Shown piece after piece: positions 47,944 through 58,324 of a stretch of 64,000 nt of DNA (positions are counted from its first letter, which is position 1; every line of letters starts with the position of its first letter). The position numbers and the translations under genes are program-made. The notes under the pieces are model-generated. The model was given only the letters and a program-made list of their open reading frames with translations, ran no database searches and was not told the origin of the DNA. Source of the DNA: Phaeosaccion multiseriatum. Lineage: Eukaryota; Ochrophyta, other classes. The DNA is taken from assembly GCA_965112735.1 (NCBI GenBank), contig OZ218950.1:4588001-4652000 (forward strand), written 5' to 3'.

Positions 47944-50900
47944 GGCTCCTTGGCCCTCCCTTGAGCATCAAAAACCTCCCCCTGGATGGTGGTGTCCTCT
48001 CGGTGTTGTAGCATCCCATTGTCCAGGAGGAAGCGAGGAACGCACGCGACCAGATCCTTCAGCAAAGCCATGTCGTTGAAGGCACTCTGTGCCACCCCTC
48101 GACTCGCAGCTCCTCCCCTCAGCACACTCAACAGCGCTGGCTGCTGCTGGACAATCACAGATATTGTACTTCTGCTCTTCTTCTCCTTCGCCTTTCCACC
48201 TGTCTTCCTCTTTGCTGCCGCTTCCTTCTTCCTCTTTGCTGCTGCAGCAGCTGCCGCTTCCTCCTTCCTCTTGTTCTCCTCGGCCATCCGCATAGGGGCA
48301 AGCCGAGCGTTTCGCAACACTGTGGCGCCGGCCTCACCATCATCATCCCCTGTCGGGAGGAAACTATACATGTTGGAGCGGAATTGCTGCATCACCCGCC
48401 GATTCTGCTGCGCCGCCCTCTCGCGCCTTCGTAGCTTGTTCTTCTGCCTGTCCTCCCTCACTTGCGTTGATGCCATAATGGCATCATTCCGCTCCACACC
48501 AGCCCCCGAGACACGGTCGCTAGGGAAGGGCACATTCAACTTGAGGCGCTGGCCGTAGTGCTTCCATTTCTCGGGCTTCTCCGCCGTCAGGACGACCGGC
48601 TTGAAGCCCGAGACTTCGGCACCATCGCGACACAGGGGCATCGACTCCTTCGCCCAGGCACGGGCACACACGTCTGGAATGTGCATCCCCTCCCGAAGAG
48701 CCAACACGTCTTTCCCAACAGCCAACATGGACACCTTCCCTTTGCCCTCCTTGCAGTCCTCGCGAGCCGCGCAAGCCCGACGATGCGCCGCGAGCTGCAT
48801 AGGTCTCCTAGTCTGGCGCAAATAACGCCATGGGTCGGCGGCAAGCTTGAGGAGGAGGCACCGAAGCAGCAGGTCTTGCTTGTCTCCCTCCGCCGTCGGC
48901 TCCACCAGGACAATAAGAGTGGTGTTATGCCACGTTCGCCAGTGACCTTGACCCCCCGCGAAAGTGGCTAACACGTTCTTGTTCTCGAGCACCACCTTGA
49001 CCCTCCTCAAGCGCGGAAGCAGGTTGGAGCAGAAGAGGCTATCCTCTTTGACCTGACCATGCCAAGCGAGAAGAAGGTTGAAGAAAAGGTAAGGGGTGGA
49101 TTCTGCATCGGCTCCGTCGTGTCTGCCTGCCTGCCCATATGCCTGCCTGCCTGCCCATATGCCTGCCCATATGCCTGCCTGCCTGCCTGCCTGCCTCCCT
49201 CTCTGCCTGCCCATATGCCTCTCTGCCTGCCTGCCCATATGCCTGCCCATATGCCTGCCCATATGCCTGCCTGCCTGCCTGCCTGCCCATATGCCCCTGT
49301 TCCAGCCGTGCCCTTCGCTCAAATCAAATGCTCACCTCAAGGCCAGCGTCCGTGAGGATGCTCCTCCCCTCCCCCAGGACAGGGCGGGAGTCGCCAACGA
49401 AGATGACGCTGCAGTTCAGGCGTCCTTGTCTCGTCCGCTCTGCCAGTAGCCGGGCACAACCGATGCAGGGGAGGGTCGAGATGACCAGTATGAGCTCATC
49501 CTCACCAGTCCACCCGTGCCGCTTCTCAATGCACTCGAGTAGCTCCGGCTCGGCATGAGCACCTACAGTGACTCCGTGCAAACAGCTGGACACATCAGCT
49601 CTGGCCGGTCCACTCCGTCTTGCCACAAGCCACTCCTCTCTGGTGACGTTGTAGGCCCCCGCTGCTATGGCACTGTGGTTCTGCCCCGGTTCCTTCGCCT
49701 TCACAGCCTCAGAATACACACGCCTGGACAGATCCACCACACCGTCCTTCCACGGAACCTTCTCATCCAGCACCGTCGGACGCAGTTCCCGCCCCCCGCC
49801 CTCCTCCTGCTGCTGCTCCTGCTGCTGCTGCTGCTGCTGCTCCTGCTCCTGCTCCTGCTGCTGCTGCTGCTCCTGCTGCTGCTCAGGCGCGGACACGTCA
49901 GGCCTCGAAAGCAGCGTCGGCCCCCCGCGCTTCTTGCTCTTGTTCTTCTCTCTCTGCTGCTGCTGCTGCTGCTGCGGCGGCTCCTGCTGCTGCTGCTGCT
50001 GCGGCTGCTGCTCCTGAGGCGGGGGTAGGTCGGCCGCACACCAGGCATCCACAGCGCTGTTGGGCACCACGAGCACCTCGAACAGCAGATTGTTGTGCCT
50101 GCCTCTCATAAGGGCAATGCACTTGCGCTTGTCTGTATCCACCCCCCCGCCCAGGCCCTCCCAGAGGGCGTCGGCCATCTCCTTGCCCTACTCCTCACCG
50201 AGCATGGTGAACGACTCGACTCGATCGTTGCCCCCAGGTGCCTCAAAATCAGAGAGAGTCACACACTTTCCGTCGTCTCCAGTCTCCATCTCGCCGACCA
50301 GGACAATTCGTAGCCTCACTTCTGCCGCCTTGGTCGATCGGCACTCCGGAATAAGGAGCATGCCGCTCCCCTGGCCCAGAAACTCAGAGTGTTGGTGAGC
50401 AAACTTCTTGACCTTGTGGTACAGAGGGGTCAAGAGCACAGACAGGCAACGCTGGTCTACCTCCAGCCGGGCATAGGTCTGACGCACATCATGTGGCCGT
50501 GTCGTCGTCGCTCGCGTTCTCGCCTTGGCTCGACTGCGCTTCCTCGGCCTTGTCGAGAACGCGCCGGGGAAGAAAGGACTAAGCGCCTTTATAGCTGACC
50601 GAACGCCAGCCTTTTGCCCCTCAGCCTTCTCTGCGGCCCTCTATGACAAGAAGATACGACAAGAAGACAATAGGAGCGGAGAGGGAGGCGGCCAAAGGGT
50701 GAGCGAGGGGGTGCTTGGCATGTTGGAATCCGGAATGTAATTGTCAGGTGGGGGGAAAGTAGCATTCACAATTTTCTTACCTCCTCTTTCGCACGAGCCT
50801 TCCGCTTCTCCTCTGCTTCGCGCGCCTTGCGCCAAGCCTTGACGGCATCAGAGTCCTCCCCCCCCTTGTCCCCCAACCAACTCTTGAAGCAGTCCGCCTT

Positions 50901-53900
50901 CCAGGTCCTGCTTTGTGTGGGGCTCTTGTTGAGTTTTCTTTTGTTTTCGGCCTCCTTTATCCTCGTCCTCCCCTCCGGCGATCGGTCGAAGAGTGTGCGA
51001 AGCGAGATGGTCTGGCCTGCGCCTTGACCGTTCTTGGCCTGCAACAGAGAGAGGGAGAGAGGGGAGAGGATAAAATCTCAGTGGGAAAAGGCGTGGAACC
51101 GTGAGAGTATCGATGAATTCCTCACCTTTCCTTTCGCATTGGTGGGGGCCTTCTTCCCTTTCCCTCGCCCCGCAGACCCCGTCGCTGCCTTTGCCGGGCC
51201 CACCTTGCCGTCCCCTCCCCCGGCAGATCCCTTCACTCTGCTTTTTGCTGGGGCCTCCTTGCCCTTCGTCCCGGCCCGCCCTCCTGCTGATGCGCCCTGT
51301 GCCCGCCCCGCCGTCCTTGGTGCGTTTCGATTGGAACGGCCCTGTCCCCCCCGCACCTTGCGTCCTTTTCGCCTACGGCCCTGCTCCTCCCACTCCTCCT
51401 CCTCCTCCTCCTCCTCCTCCTTCTCCTCCTCCTCCTCCCACTCCTCCTCCTCCTCCCCACCCCAAACACCGTTTTCCCCCTCTACCTCCATGGCTTGGGG
51501 GCGTCCATAAGCAGGCCCACTCCCTCCCTGTGACAGTCGGGGGGGGGGGGGGGGGGCTGTGTGCGTGAGATAAAAGGGAGGGCAGAAATGAGAGAGGGAG
51601 AGAGAGAGAGAGAGAGGACAGAACGAGAGGAGAGAGAGGAAAGAGAAGAGATAGAACAGAGGAGAGAGGATAGAACGAAAGCAGTTACAAAGCTGGGAAA
51701 AGGGTCCAATCTGAGTTAGTTGGGAGGCAAATCTGATGTAAGTGGGGGGGCAAAACTGAGTTAGCCTCCGCTTTTGTCATGGCCTCATCCGAAGGTGGCA
51801 AAACTGAGTTAGGACTGAGTTATCCTGAGTTAGGACTGAGTTAGGGGCGTTTGGTGATACACAAAAATCACAGGTCGTCGCGTTCCGCTTTGAAAAATGT
51901 TCTTGAACATGCGACATTTGAAGCTCTCACCTTCTTGCTGCCCTGCTGACCCCTGCCTTTCTTGCACTCTTCGTCGCAAGGGGCTGCCCCATACTGCTCA
52001 GAGGAGCTACCAATGCCGCTGGACGAAGCCTTGCGCTTCCTTGCCCTCGTGGATCGGCTGGCGGGCCCCTGTTGTTGGGGAGAGCGAGAAGGGCGGTCAA
52101 AGTAAGAACAAAAAAAAAATAACCAAGCAATGGGCGTGGCAGGGACGGGGGGAAAGAAACAGAAGCAAGCTTGCGTGCCTCGTCTTTACTCCTCCTCACC
52201 TTCGGACTCCACGTCGCCGTAGTACCCCCCTCCTCCTCCTCCCCAATGTCAGACTCCTCGTCAGGCCCACCTCTTCCTCCGCCTCCGCCTCCGCCTCCTC
52301 CTCCTCCTGCTCCTCCTCCTCCTCCTCCTCCTCCTCCTCCTCCTCCTCGGGCTCTCTTCCTGGGGCGTGGGGGTGGGGTCACTGACCTCCTCCCAGAAGC
52401 TCGCCCACCTCTTCCTCCTCCCCCCCCCGCCCCCTCCTCCTCCTCCTCCTCCCCCTCCTCCTCCTCCTCCTCCTCCTCCTCCTCCTCCTCCTCCTCGTCC
52501 TTCTCCCCACCACCACCACCACCACCACCACCACCACCCCGTCCTCCTCCTCCTCCTCCGGCAAATGTCGTCGCTGTCCTCACCCCCTCCTCATCCCCAT
52601 CCTCCTCCTCCTCCTCCTCCTCCTCCTCCTCATCCTCCTCCTCCTCCTCCTCAGAGAGAGAGTGGAGACAGAGAGAGGGGAGGAAGAAGGAGAGAAAGAA
52701 AGGGGAGAGAGGCAGATGGAGGGAGGGATGGAGGGATGGAGGGATGGAGGGATGGAGGGATGGATGGAGGGAGGGAGGGAGGGAGAAAGAGATGGAGAGA
52801 GAGGGAGAGCGAGAGAGAGCGCCTCGTTAGGATCAAAAAAAAAATGTGCGCATGCCTCCACTCCTGCCCAGCCTCTCCGATCCTCCTTACCTTCCACGCC
52901 GCTATCCTGTCCTCGTCATCGTCTCCTCCTCCTCCTCCTCCTCCTCCTGCTCCCCCTCCTGCTCCCCCTCCTGCTCCCCCTCCTCCTCCCCCTCCTCCTC
53001 TTCCTCCTCCTCCTCCTCCTCCTCCTCCTCCTCCTCCTCCTGCTCCCCCTCCTGCTCCTCCTCCTCCTCCTCCCCCTCCTCCTCTTCCTCCTCCTCCTCC
53101 TCCTGCTCCCCCTCCTCCTCTTCCTCCTCCTCTTCCCCTTCCTCTTCCTCTTCCTCCTCCTCCCCCCCCTCCTGCTCCCCCTCCTGCTCCCCCCCCTCCC
53201 CCTGCTGCTGCTGCTGCTGCCCCTCCTGCTGCTGCTGCTGCTGCTGCTCCTCCACTACGCATCGAAGCCTCCGCTGGGAGGATCCACTCCCTCAGCTGAG
53301 GAGGAGGAGGAGGAGGACGGTATCCATTGAATCCCCCCCCTCCTCCTCCCCCTCCTCTTCGGGGTCTCTTGGTTGTCGCTGACCTCATCCCATACACTCG
53401 TCGTTCACCATCACCGCCATCACCATCACCACCACCACCACCACCACCACCACCACCACCACCACCACCACCACCACCACCACCACCATCACCGCCATCA
53501 CTATCGACCTCCATAGGTAGCGGACCCAAAGCTCCCTCTTGTTCTGCCACCGGCTGTAGGCCGATAAAATGATGCGAGTAAAAGCCGATACAGCAGGATC
53601 TTGCCTCGTCCAGCTCGCCTTCTGGTCGTCCGTCATAAACAAGTTCGTCTTCGGGGATGCGTGGGCGTGCTTTTTCCAGACTCTCATAGACGGTGACCAA
53701 GGTGACCTTGATGGCAAAGTATTCGCAAAGCCAACGAATTTCATTCTCCCCAAGGTACTCTCCGTAAGTGCCGAGGGTGACAGGGTCAGGCTGTGGCTCA
53801 CCCGGCTTGTGATCGCGCTGATCCCCAGCGCTGCTGAGATACGCATGAGCCAGCTGCTGGCGCCACACAGACATGACTGGCTTGCCCTTGTCATCGAGCG

Positions 53901-54925
53901 GGATAGGCCTAGAAGGTCTATCGCTGTCCGGAAGATGCTGAAGGCACTGCTGCCAAAGGGCCCACAAGAAGCAATTTCCCTCCTTGGCAGTGGCCACGTA
54001 TCGGTGGGATGGGAAGATCCTCGCCCAGTGGACAGCATCCACAGCATTCAGTTCTTGCTTGTCCTGGGGAGGGAGAAAGAAAAAAAAAAAAAAAAAAAAA
54101 GGAAAAAAAAAAAAGACAGGCAGGCAGAAAGGGGGGGGGGAGAGGTGGTGTGAGAAGAGAGAGATGTGGAGAGAGGAGAGAAAATTAAGAGAAAAGAAAT
54201 CAAATTTAAAAAGACTGACTCACCGCGAGAGAAGCCTCCTCCTGTGTCTCCTGCTCTGCCCTCCTTCTCCTGCGCGCCTTCCCACCCCCCAGCATGGGGC
54301 CCTGGAAGACTCTGGTGGCCGCGCTGATGATGCTGTTTGGGCGCCGAATGCTGGTGTAATGGTTGCCATCGAAGGCCAGCCACAAAATGTCCTCCTCGGA
54401 GCTGGTCTCCTCTCTCGCCCTCTCCAGAGAGAAGTAATCGGTGGGCATCATGTATGATCCTGTATCCCCACCGGGATAAAGGACCACGCACCTCACACCC
54501 GTCGCTGCTTCCCAAAGGCGAAGGAAGAGACGCCCACCCTTTCGGTTGGGCTTCTCCACCTCGCAGATGAAGGCCTCCACACAGCCAGCACCGACGACGG
54601 TCTCCATCTCACGGCGCCTCTGGGGCAGACTGGCCCGCAGTTGCCGACAGGCCTCGGCCCTCACCTCCCTCGCCGATAGCCCTCGGCAGCGCTCTGGGCC
54701 CAGCACAGCGGCCATGACACACGCCTGGCTCTCCTTCTTCCCCTTCCCCTTCCTCCTCCTCCTCCTCCTCCTCCTCGTCCTCCTCCTCCTCCCCTTCCTC
54801 CTCCTCCCCTTCCTCCTCCTCCCCTTCCTTCCCTTCCCCCCCCTCCCCCTCCTCCTCTTCCTCTTCCTCCTCCGTCCCCCATCCCCCTCTCCCTCATCGT
54901 CACAAGGGTCGTCCTGTTGCACGTC
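43259..54925 (-). CDS. giant OTU-deaminase-Fanzor fusion (gene model)
   Basis: Exons (minus): 54925-54224, 54063-52891, 52649-52200, 52068-51931, 51527-51126, 51038-50781, 50640-50199, 50132-49336, 49052-46932, 46721-45329, 44993-44908, 44703-44284, 44195-43944, 43774-43259. All 13 junctions keep frame (11 in phase 0), giving about 3,050 residues. Order: OTU-like 1, OTU-like 2, poly-Gly and Glu/Arg-rich linkers, a Lys-rich coiled region, a deaminase-fold domain, two long unknown regions (exons 9 and 10), then a Fanzor nuclease. Each domain is annotated separately below. A TAG at 50188-50190 is bypassed only if a 66-nt intron (50133-50198) is real; otherwise there are two genes, the second starting at ATG 50178. 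The first exon has no ATG before its OTU Cys, so an upstream exon is needed, perhaps the ORF at 55195-56712. Confidence 0.6.
43261..43327 (-). repeat. row of hairpins at the Fanzor 3' end
   Basis: A 15-bp unit of form agcccNNNagggctg is repeated three times (43283, 43298, 43313). Each copy is itself an inverted repeat; the last, agccctgcagggct, is a perfect palindrome. A fourth small stem, acaac-gatt-gttgt, lies at 43261-43274. They overlap the last codons of the Fanzor frame (translated as repeats of RAQPC/RAQPS) and could fold as an RNA scaffold. Confidence 0.8.
44760..44905. repeat. (TGC)n/(TAC)n tract in a Fanzor intron
   Basis: Imperfect CTG and CTA trinucleotide repeats fill the intron between the exons at 44993-44908 and 44703-44284. 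Confidence 0.8.
44994..45328. repeat. (CCCT)n-type intron before the Fanzor core
   Basis: A CCCT/CGCTC-rich array of about 300 bp. Removing it as an intron (GTGAGA donor at 45328, AAG acceptor at 44994) joins CKLRR to ADDAGRMEELVE in phase. Confidence 0.75.
45329..49052 (-). other. unknown central region of the fusion protein
   Basis: Two long exons (49052-46932 and 46721-45329) add about 1,170 residues. I recognise no domain. Features: a mixed alpha/beta segment near RVKVVLENKNVLATF; an Arg/Lys-rich coiled stretch (REDRQKNKLRRRERAAQQ); a poly-Gln run of about 19 residues from the CTG array at 47884-47941; helical segments such as KRLEALLGLWRDDELQG; and a strand-rich part before the nuclease (GEAILVNNGARWIERVTV). 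Codon usage and frame conservation look coding. It could contain the guide-RNA and target-recognition lobes expected N-terminal to a Fanzor RuvC core, but that is inference. Confidence 0.5.
47884..47941. repeat. (CTG)n coding for poly-Gln on the minus strand
   Basis: Nineteen consecutive CTG/CAG triplets inside the 49052-46932 exon. Confidence 0.95.
49053..49335. repeat. GCCTGCCCATAT repeat in intron
   Basis: Irregular tandem copies of gcctgcc and gcctgcccatat at 49126-49290 fill the intron between the deaminase exon and the next exon. Its GTGAGC donor and CAG acceptor join in phase 0. Confidence 0.85.
49336..50178 (-). other. cytidine-deaminase-fold domain
   Basis: Zinc-dependent nucleotide or nucleic-acid deaminases use H-A-E plus P-C-x2-C. 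Here CLHGVTVGAHAEPELLECI places HAE at codons 49557-49549, and VISTLPCIGCARLL places the two Cys at 49467-49465 and 49458-49456, with spacing normal for the fold. The following strand and loop NCSVIFVGD and the end LTDAGLEV match the fourth and fifth strands. The core is preceded by AAGAYNVTREEWLVARRSG, consistent with the first hairpin, and by two poly-Gln blocks. All metal and proton-shuttle residues are present. Substrate (free base, nucleotide, DNA or RNA) cannot be told. If the TAG at 50188-50190 is a true stop, this domain starts a separate protein at ATG 50178. Confidence 0.72.
50199..52649 (-). other. charged linker exons between OTU and deaminase
   Basis: Exons 52649-52200, 52068-51931, 51527-51126, 51038-50781 and 50640-50199 encode Glu-rich, Gly-rich and Arg/Lys-rich stretches. 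A few ordered-looking pieces lie among them: KADCFKSWLGDKGGED in the 51038 exon, and LSVLLTPLYHKVKKFAHQH with VRLRIVLVGEMETGDDG in the 50640 exon. No family recognised. Phases agree across all. Confidence 0.5.
51703..51852. repeat. CTGAGTTAG repeat cluster in intron
   Basis: At least seven irregular copies of (a)ctgagttag, some as ggactgagtta, lie in the intron between exons 52068-51931 and 51527-51126. Confidence 0.85.
52891..54063 (-). other. OTU-like cysteine protease domain 2 plus poly-Gly tail
   Basis: OTU proteases are mostly deubiquitinases. Visible: ATAKEGNCFLWALWQQ with the catalytic Cys (codon 53971-53973; the usual D-G-N-C is E-G-N-C), LGTYGEYLGENEIRWLCEYF and AIKVTLVTVY (the helix-strand core), and CCIGFYSHHFIGLQP with the catalytic His (53569-53571). 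Length between Cys and His is about 130 residues, normal for the fold. After the domain come an acidic Ser/Asp patch, Gly runs from ACC and CTC repeats, and the closing DDDEDRIAAWK before a GTAAGG donor. The preceding exon ends in phase 0 and carries a second, more degenerate OTU-like unit. Confidence 0.77.
54224..54925 (-). other. OTU-like domain 1 (degenerate)
   Basis: A basic Arg/Lys run leads into ESQACVMAAVLG, where the Cys aligns with the OTU nucleophile but D-G-N is lost. It is followed by LSAREVRAEACRQL, GRLFLRLWEAATGVRCVVLY and ILWLAFDGNHYTSIRRP, whose His fits the OTU catalytic N-H-Y pattern. Loss of the DGN part suggests weak or no activity. An in-frame ATG (54715) lies after the Cys, so translation must start upstream. 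Confidence 0.57.
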
Positions 54926-55083
54926 CTGGCACTGGCCGCTGGTCGTGGCCGTGACCCCTTGCTCCCGTGTCGTGGAAACGCCCCCCCTCAGAAAAGGCGG
55001 CTGGAGGCAGCGAAGCAGCGGGCGGCAGTGGAGTGGAGGGGTATACAGTAGGGTTCAGCTTCCGGATACAATGAGATGGGTAT

Positions 55084-56712
55084 TTAATGAGCCCTCACTC
55101 CTGGCTGGTTTTCGCAGTGACTTTCAACAACCCACTTTCACATCCCCCCCCCCCCTCCCCCCCCACGCACGCACACACACACTTTCGTACTCACCACCGC
55201 CAAGAGCCGTAGGCAGAGGTTAGCAAGCGCGGTGTACCAGGAACACCATCCACCTCCAGCTGCTAGTATGTAGAGTGGAGTGCGCCGGAACAATGGTGGG
55301 ATTGTGGTAAGCAGTGCCAGTAAGTTGGGAAAGGAGGAGACCCGTTGTGCCCGTTTCTTGTTCTCTCGCTCTTCCCGTCGCCTCCTTCTCTCCCGGCCAT
55401 CCCGCCTCCGCCTCTTCACACCCCGGGGCCGTCGCCGGCTCTCATTGGCGTCCCGGCACTGGCCCTGGCCCTCACCCGGCGGCTGATGGCCAGACGAGCT
55501 GCTGGCCCCTGTTGGTTGTTGTTGCTGCCGTCCAATCATGGAGTGGAGCAGCCAGACGGCCAACCCTCCGCAGCCCCACCAAGAAGGGCAAGAGACTAAC
55601 AGTGAAAAGTCTGGTGTGGCCCACAGCCACCACAGGAGAACGGTTTCTAAGAAACCCGTCACGCCCGCCCACCAACACCGCTCTTGCTGCTGCTCCGGCT
55701 CCTTCTTCTCCATCCTCCTCGGCAGGCATCGCTGCTGACGTCGCCACGTCCAGCGCCTTCTCTTGTGCGGAGGAGGAGCTTCTGTCTCAAAGCCGCTGCT
55801 GCTGTCGCTGCTGCTGGTGCTGGTGCTGGTGCTGCTACTGCTGCTACTGCTGCCGCCACCACCCGGCGAACCGCGCCGCTCCTGCTCCGCTTCCTGCTGC
55901 TGCTGCTGCTGCTGCTGCTCTTCTCTAGTACTGCGGGCGATGGCCAGGTCGAGGCGCCGGAGAATAACGTCAACGAGCCTCTGGGGGGGCTGTCGTCCCA
56001 CCCAGAGGCTTCTAAACAGGTGTGGGTCGTTCTGCTGGAGGCGCTTGATCTCCTCGTTGAGGAGACGACGAGTGGTGCTCTTGGCGTGATTGTCCACACG
56101 CCGGGCGTCTCTGTACGCACAACTGCCCACGACAGCACGGAGTAGCTCACGCCGCCGGGAGGATGCTTTGACCTCCTTGACCTCCTTTCTCCTCTTTTCT
56201 GCCAGGTCATTTTCCCTGGCTTGCCTCTTCTTCCTTTGAAATTGCTGTTCCTCCTCCAGCCTCTCCGCCTCCTCCTCTTCTGTCCTCTGTCTCCTCCTCC
56301 TCCTTCTTGCTCGTCTGTTCTTCTTCTTCCTCCTAGAAGTACGCTCCGTTGCCTCGCTAGTAGTATAAGCAAAGGGAGAGAGAGAGAGAGAGAGAGAAAC
56401 ATTTAGGATGGGTTTGCTGGGTTGGAAGTCGACTCCGAGCGTGCCTTGAGAAGTCAAGAAAGACACCCTTCCGTCCCTCCCTTCTTACTAGCCTAGCTAG
56501 CTTCCTGGACTTGCTTACCGAGGAGGAGGCAGCAGCAGCAGCAGCAGCAGGCGGAGCCCGAGTACCAGCAGCCCAACGAGCAGGAGGGTCTGTGCTGACA
56601 CCCCCAACAATGAGGGCTTGAGGACATGAAGGAGGAGACACATGCTTGCTGCCGCCGCGCAGAACAATGGCGGAAAGAATCGGCAGGCTGGGCCTGTGGC
56701 TGGTGGTGACAT
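55084..56712 (-). CDS. membrane/coiled-coil protein, possibly 5' part of the fusion gene
   Basis: Exons (minus): 56712-56519, 56356-55195, and a possible last exon 55134-55084 ending in TAA; phases agree, 468 aa. Exon 1 ends in a strongly hydrophobic stretch (LLLVGLLVLGLRLLLLLLL). Exon 2 begins with an Arg/Lys/Glu coiled coil (RRARRRRRRQRTEEEEAERL), then a helical unit (TTRRLLNEEIKRLQQNDPHLF), poly-Gln, Ser-rich, Trp-rich hydrophobic (ETVLLWWLWATPDF) and further basic and hydrophobic parts. No family recognised. The donor at 55194 is phase 0 and would also join the OTU-1 exon at 54925 in frame, which would supply its missing start. Which 3' end is used cannot be decided here. Confidence 0.4.
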
Positions 56713-57523
56713 GTGTGAGCGAGCGAGAAGGCCAAGCAAGGTCGGTGGCGTATGGCTGGGGGGATGAGCAACAAGAAGACATGAGCGAGCGAGGCAGACA
56801 CGCAGCCAGTGACAGGAACGGTGGGCGAGAGCAGCCCAGCCGAAAGGAAGCTACACGCACGCACCCGATCGTGCTCCTCGCACAGCCTCCGCTGGGCTCC
56901 TCGACCAGGCAGGGCACCACCAGAGGAGGAGCCGGTGGCGGAAGACCACCAAAACGGATCCACAGCCTGCTCAGAGGCGCCTTTGGTGCCCGGTGCCTGC
57001 TGCTGCTGCTCTAGTACTGCGCCGTTGGGTACCGCCGCCGTGGTTCTTGCTTCTTGTCTTGGCTGGTCGGGGGAACAAGCAAAACGAAACTAAAGCTTGT
57101 CCTTTCCCCAAGCCAGCTGTCCCCGTGTCGCGCTTGAGCCTTCCCCTTCCTTTCTCTATATCTCTCCTGGCTTGGTGGCTATGCTATTCAGTGCGGAGGC
57201 AAGGATGAAAGATATATAAAAAGGAGAAAAGCGGGGGGGGGGGGCGGAGGCTCTTCATTTCCAGTTTCAGTTCATTAGCCCAGCCCTTCTGTCGCCCATT
57301 CTGTGTGTGATCATTCTGTATGGGTTTTAAAATATATTAGTAAACATTGGGACCCACGCACAGCTGCCACAAACAGCACACATCTTGCTGCACCGGATTC
57401 CGCTGCTCGACCTGAATAGGCATCATCCCCACCGTGGCGGCAATCCTCGTCCAACCCCTTTTTTGTCTTTGTCCTTCCTTCTCTTCGATCCTCGATCGCT
57501 CTCTGTGTGTAGCTAAGAGGGAG
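56713..57523. other. intergenic, no confident gene
   Basis: A TATA-like tatataaaaag lies at 57214-57224 on the plus strand, followed by a G-run. Downstream there is a short minus frame ending near 57337 (SRIEEKEGQRQKRG ... VCCLWQLCVGPNVY) that may be a terminal exon of the ORF at 57524-58324. Nothing else is supported. Confidence 0.35.
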
Positions 57524-57688
57524 CTAAACTCCATTTCGGGCAGGAAGGGTTCGGAAAGGAGGCCCATATGGGGGGAAAAGAAAGAAAACTAGACATTTCC
57601 CCCCGCGTGCCCCTGATCGTCCCTCTGCTGCTGCTGCTGCCGGCGCTGGTCCTGCTGCTGCTGCTACAGCAGCTCCTCCTCCTCCTCC

Positions 57689-57724
<36 letters not shown>

Positions 57725-58324
57725 TGCTGCAGCTGCTGCAGCAGGCGGCGGTGCCTGCTGCACTTGTTCAGATCGGCCGCGCGCAACGCTTGCCGGACCT
57801 TCCGTCTCGAGCCAGTAATACCACGGGCGGCAGACCTCGCTGTCCCACCTGGGAAGCTTGCGCCGCTCCTCCTTGTTGCGCACCACTTCTCCTTCCCTTT
57901 CCCCCACTTCCTTCACCGACTTGTCCTTTCCGCTCCCTCGTTCCTTCACCGGCGTCATCTCCTTTCCGACATCAACTCTGAGGGTGGTAGGTGGAGGCCT
58001 GCGTTGCCCCTCCTGCGTCCCGCCGGATGGCCGGGCTCCGTCTCCACCCCCTGTCGCTCTCCCTGTCCAACGCGGGCGTCCCAGGTCTTCGCTCTCCCCG
58101 CCCTCAGTCCACTCTCCTTCGCCTTTCGTCGGAGAAGAAGGTGTCGCGAGGGGGGGGGGGGGGGGCTCTGTCGCGAGGGCGAGTGGGCTTGGGGGGGATG
58201 GCTTCTTCGACACTTGCTCCGTCGGACCTGATGAGCGACTTCTCCCACCACACACTGCCATATGCCCGTATACCGTCAGGTGGTTCCTTATGGTGCACAC
58301 GTTGCCGAACGGCAGGACGAACAT
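57524..58324 (-). CDS. hypothetical protein
   Basis: A 266-codon frame from ATG 58324. It reads MFVLPFGNVCTIRNHLTVYG, then Pro/Ser/Gly-rich and charged parts, then LPRWDSEVCRPWYYWLE and a poly-Ala/Gly block from the CTG array at 57625-57730. The Trp/Tyr/Cys segment looks coding; the rest is low complexity. No family recognised, and introns are possible at either end. Position within the repeat-rich block suggests a mobile-element remnant, which is inference. Confidence 0.3.
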
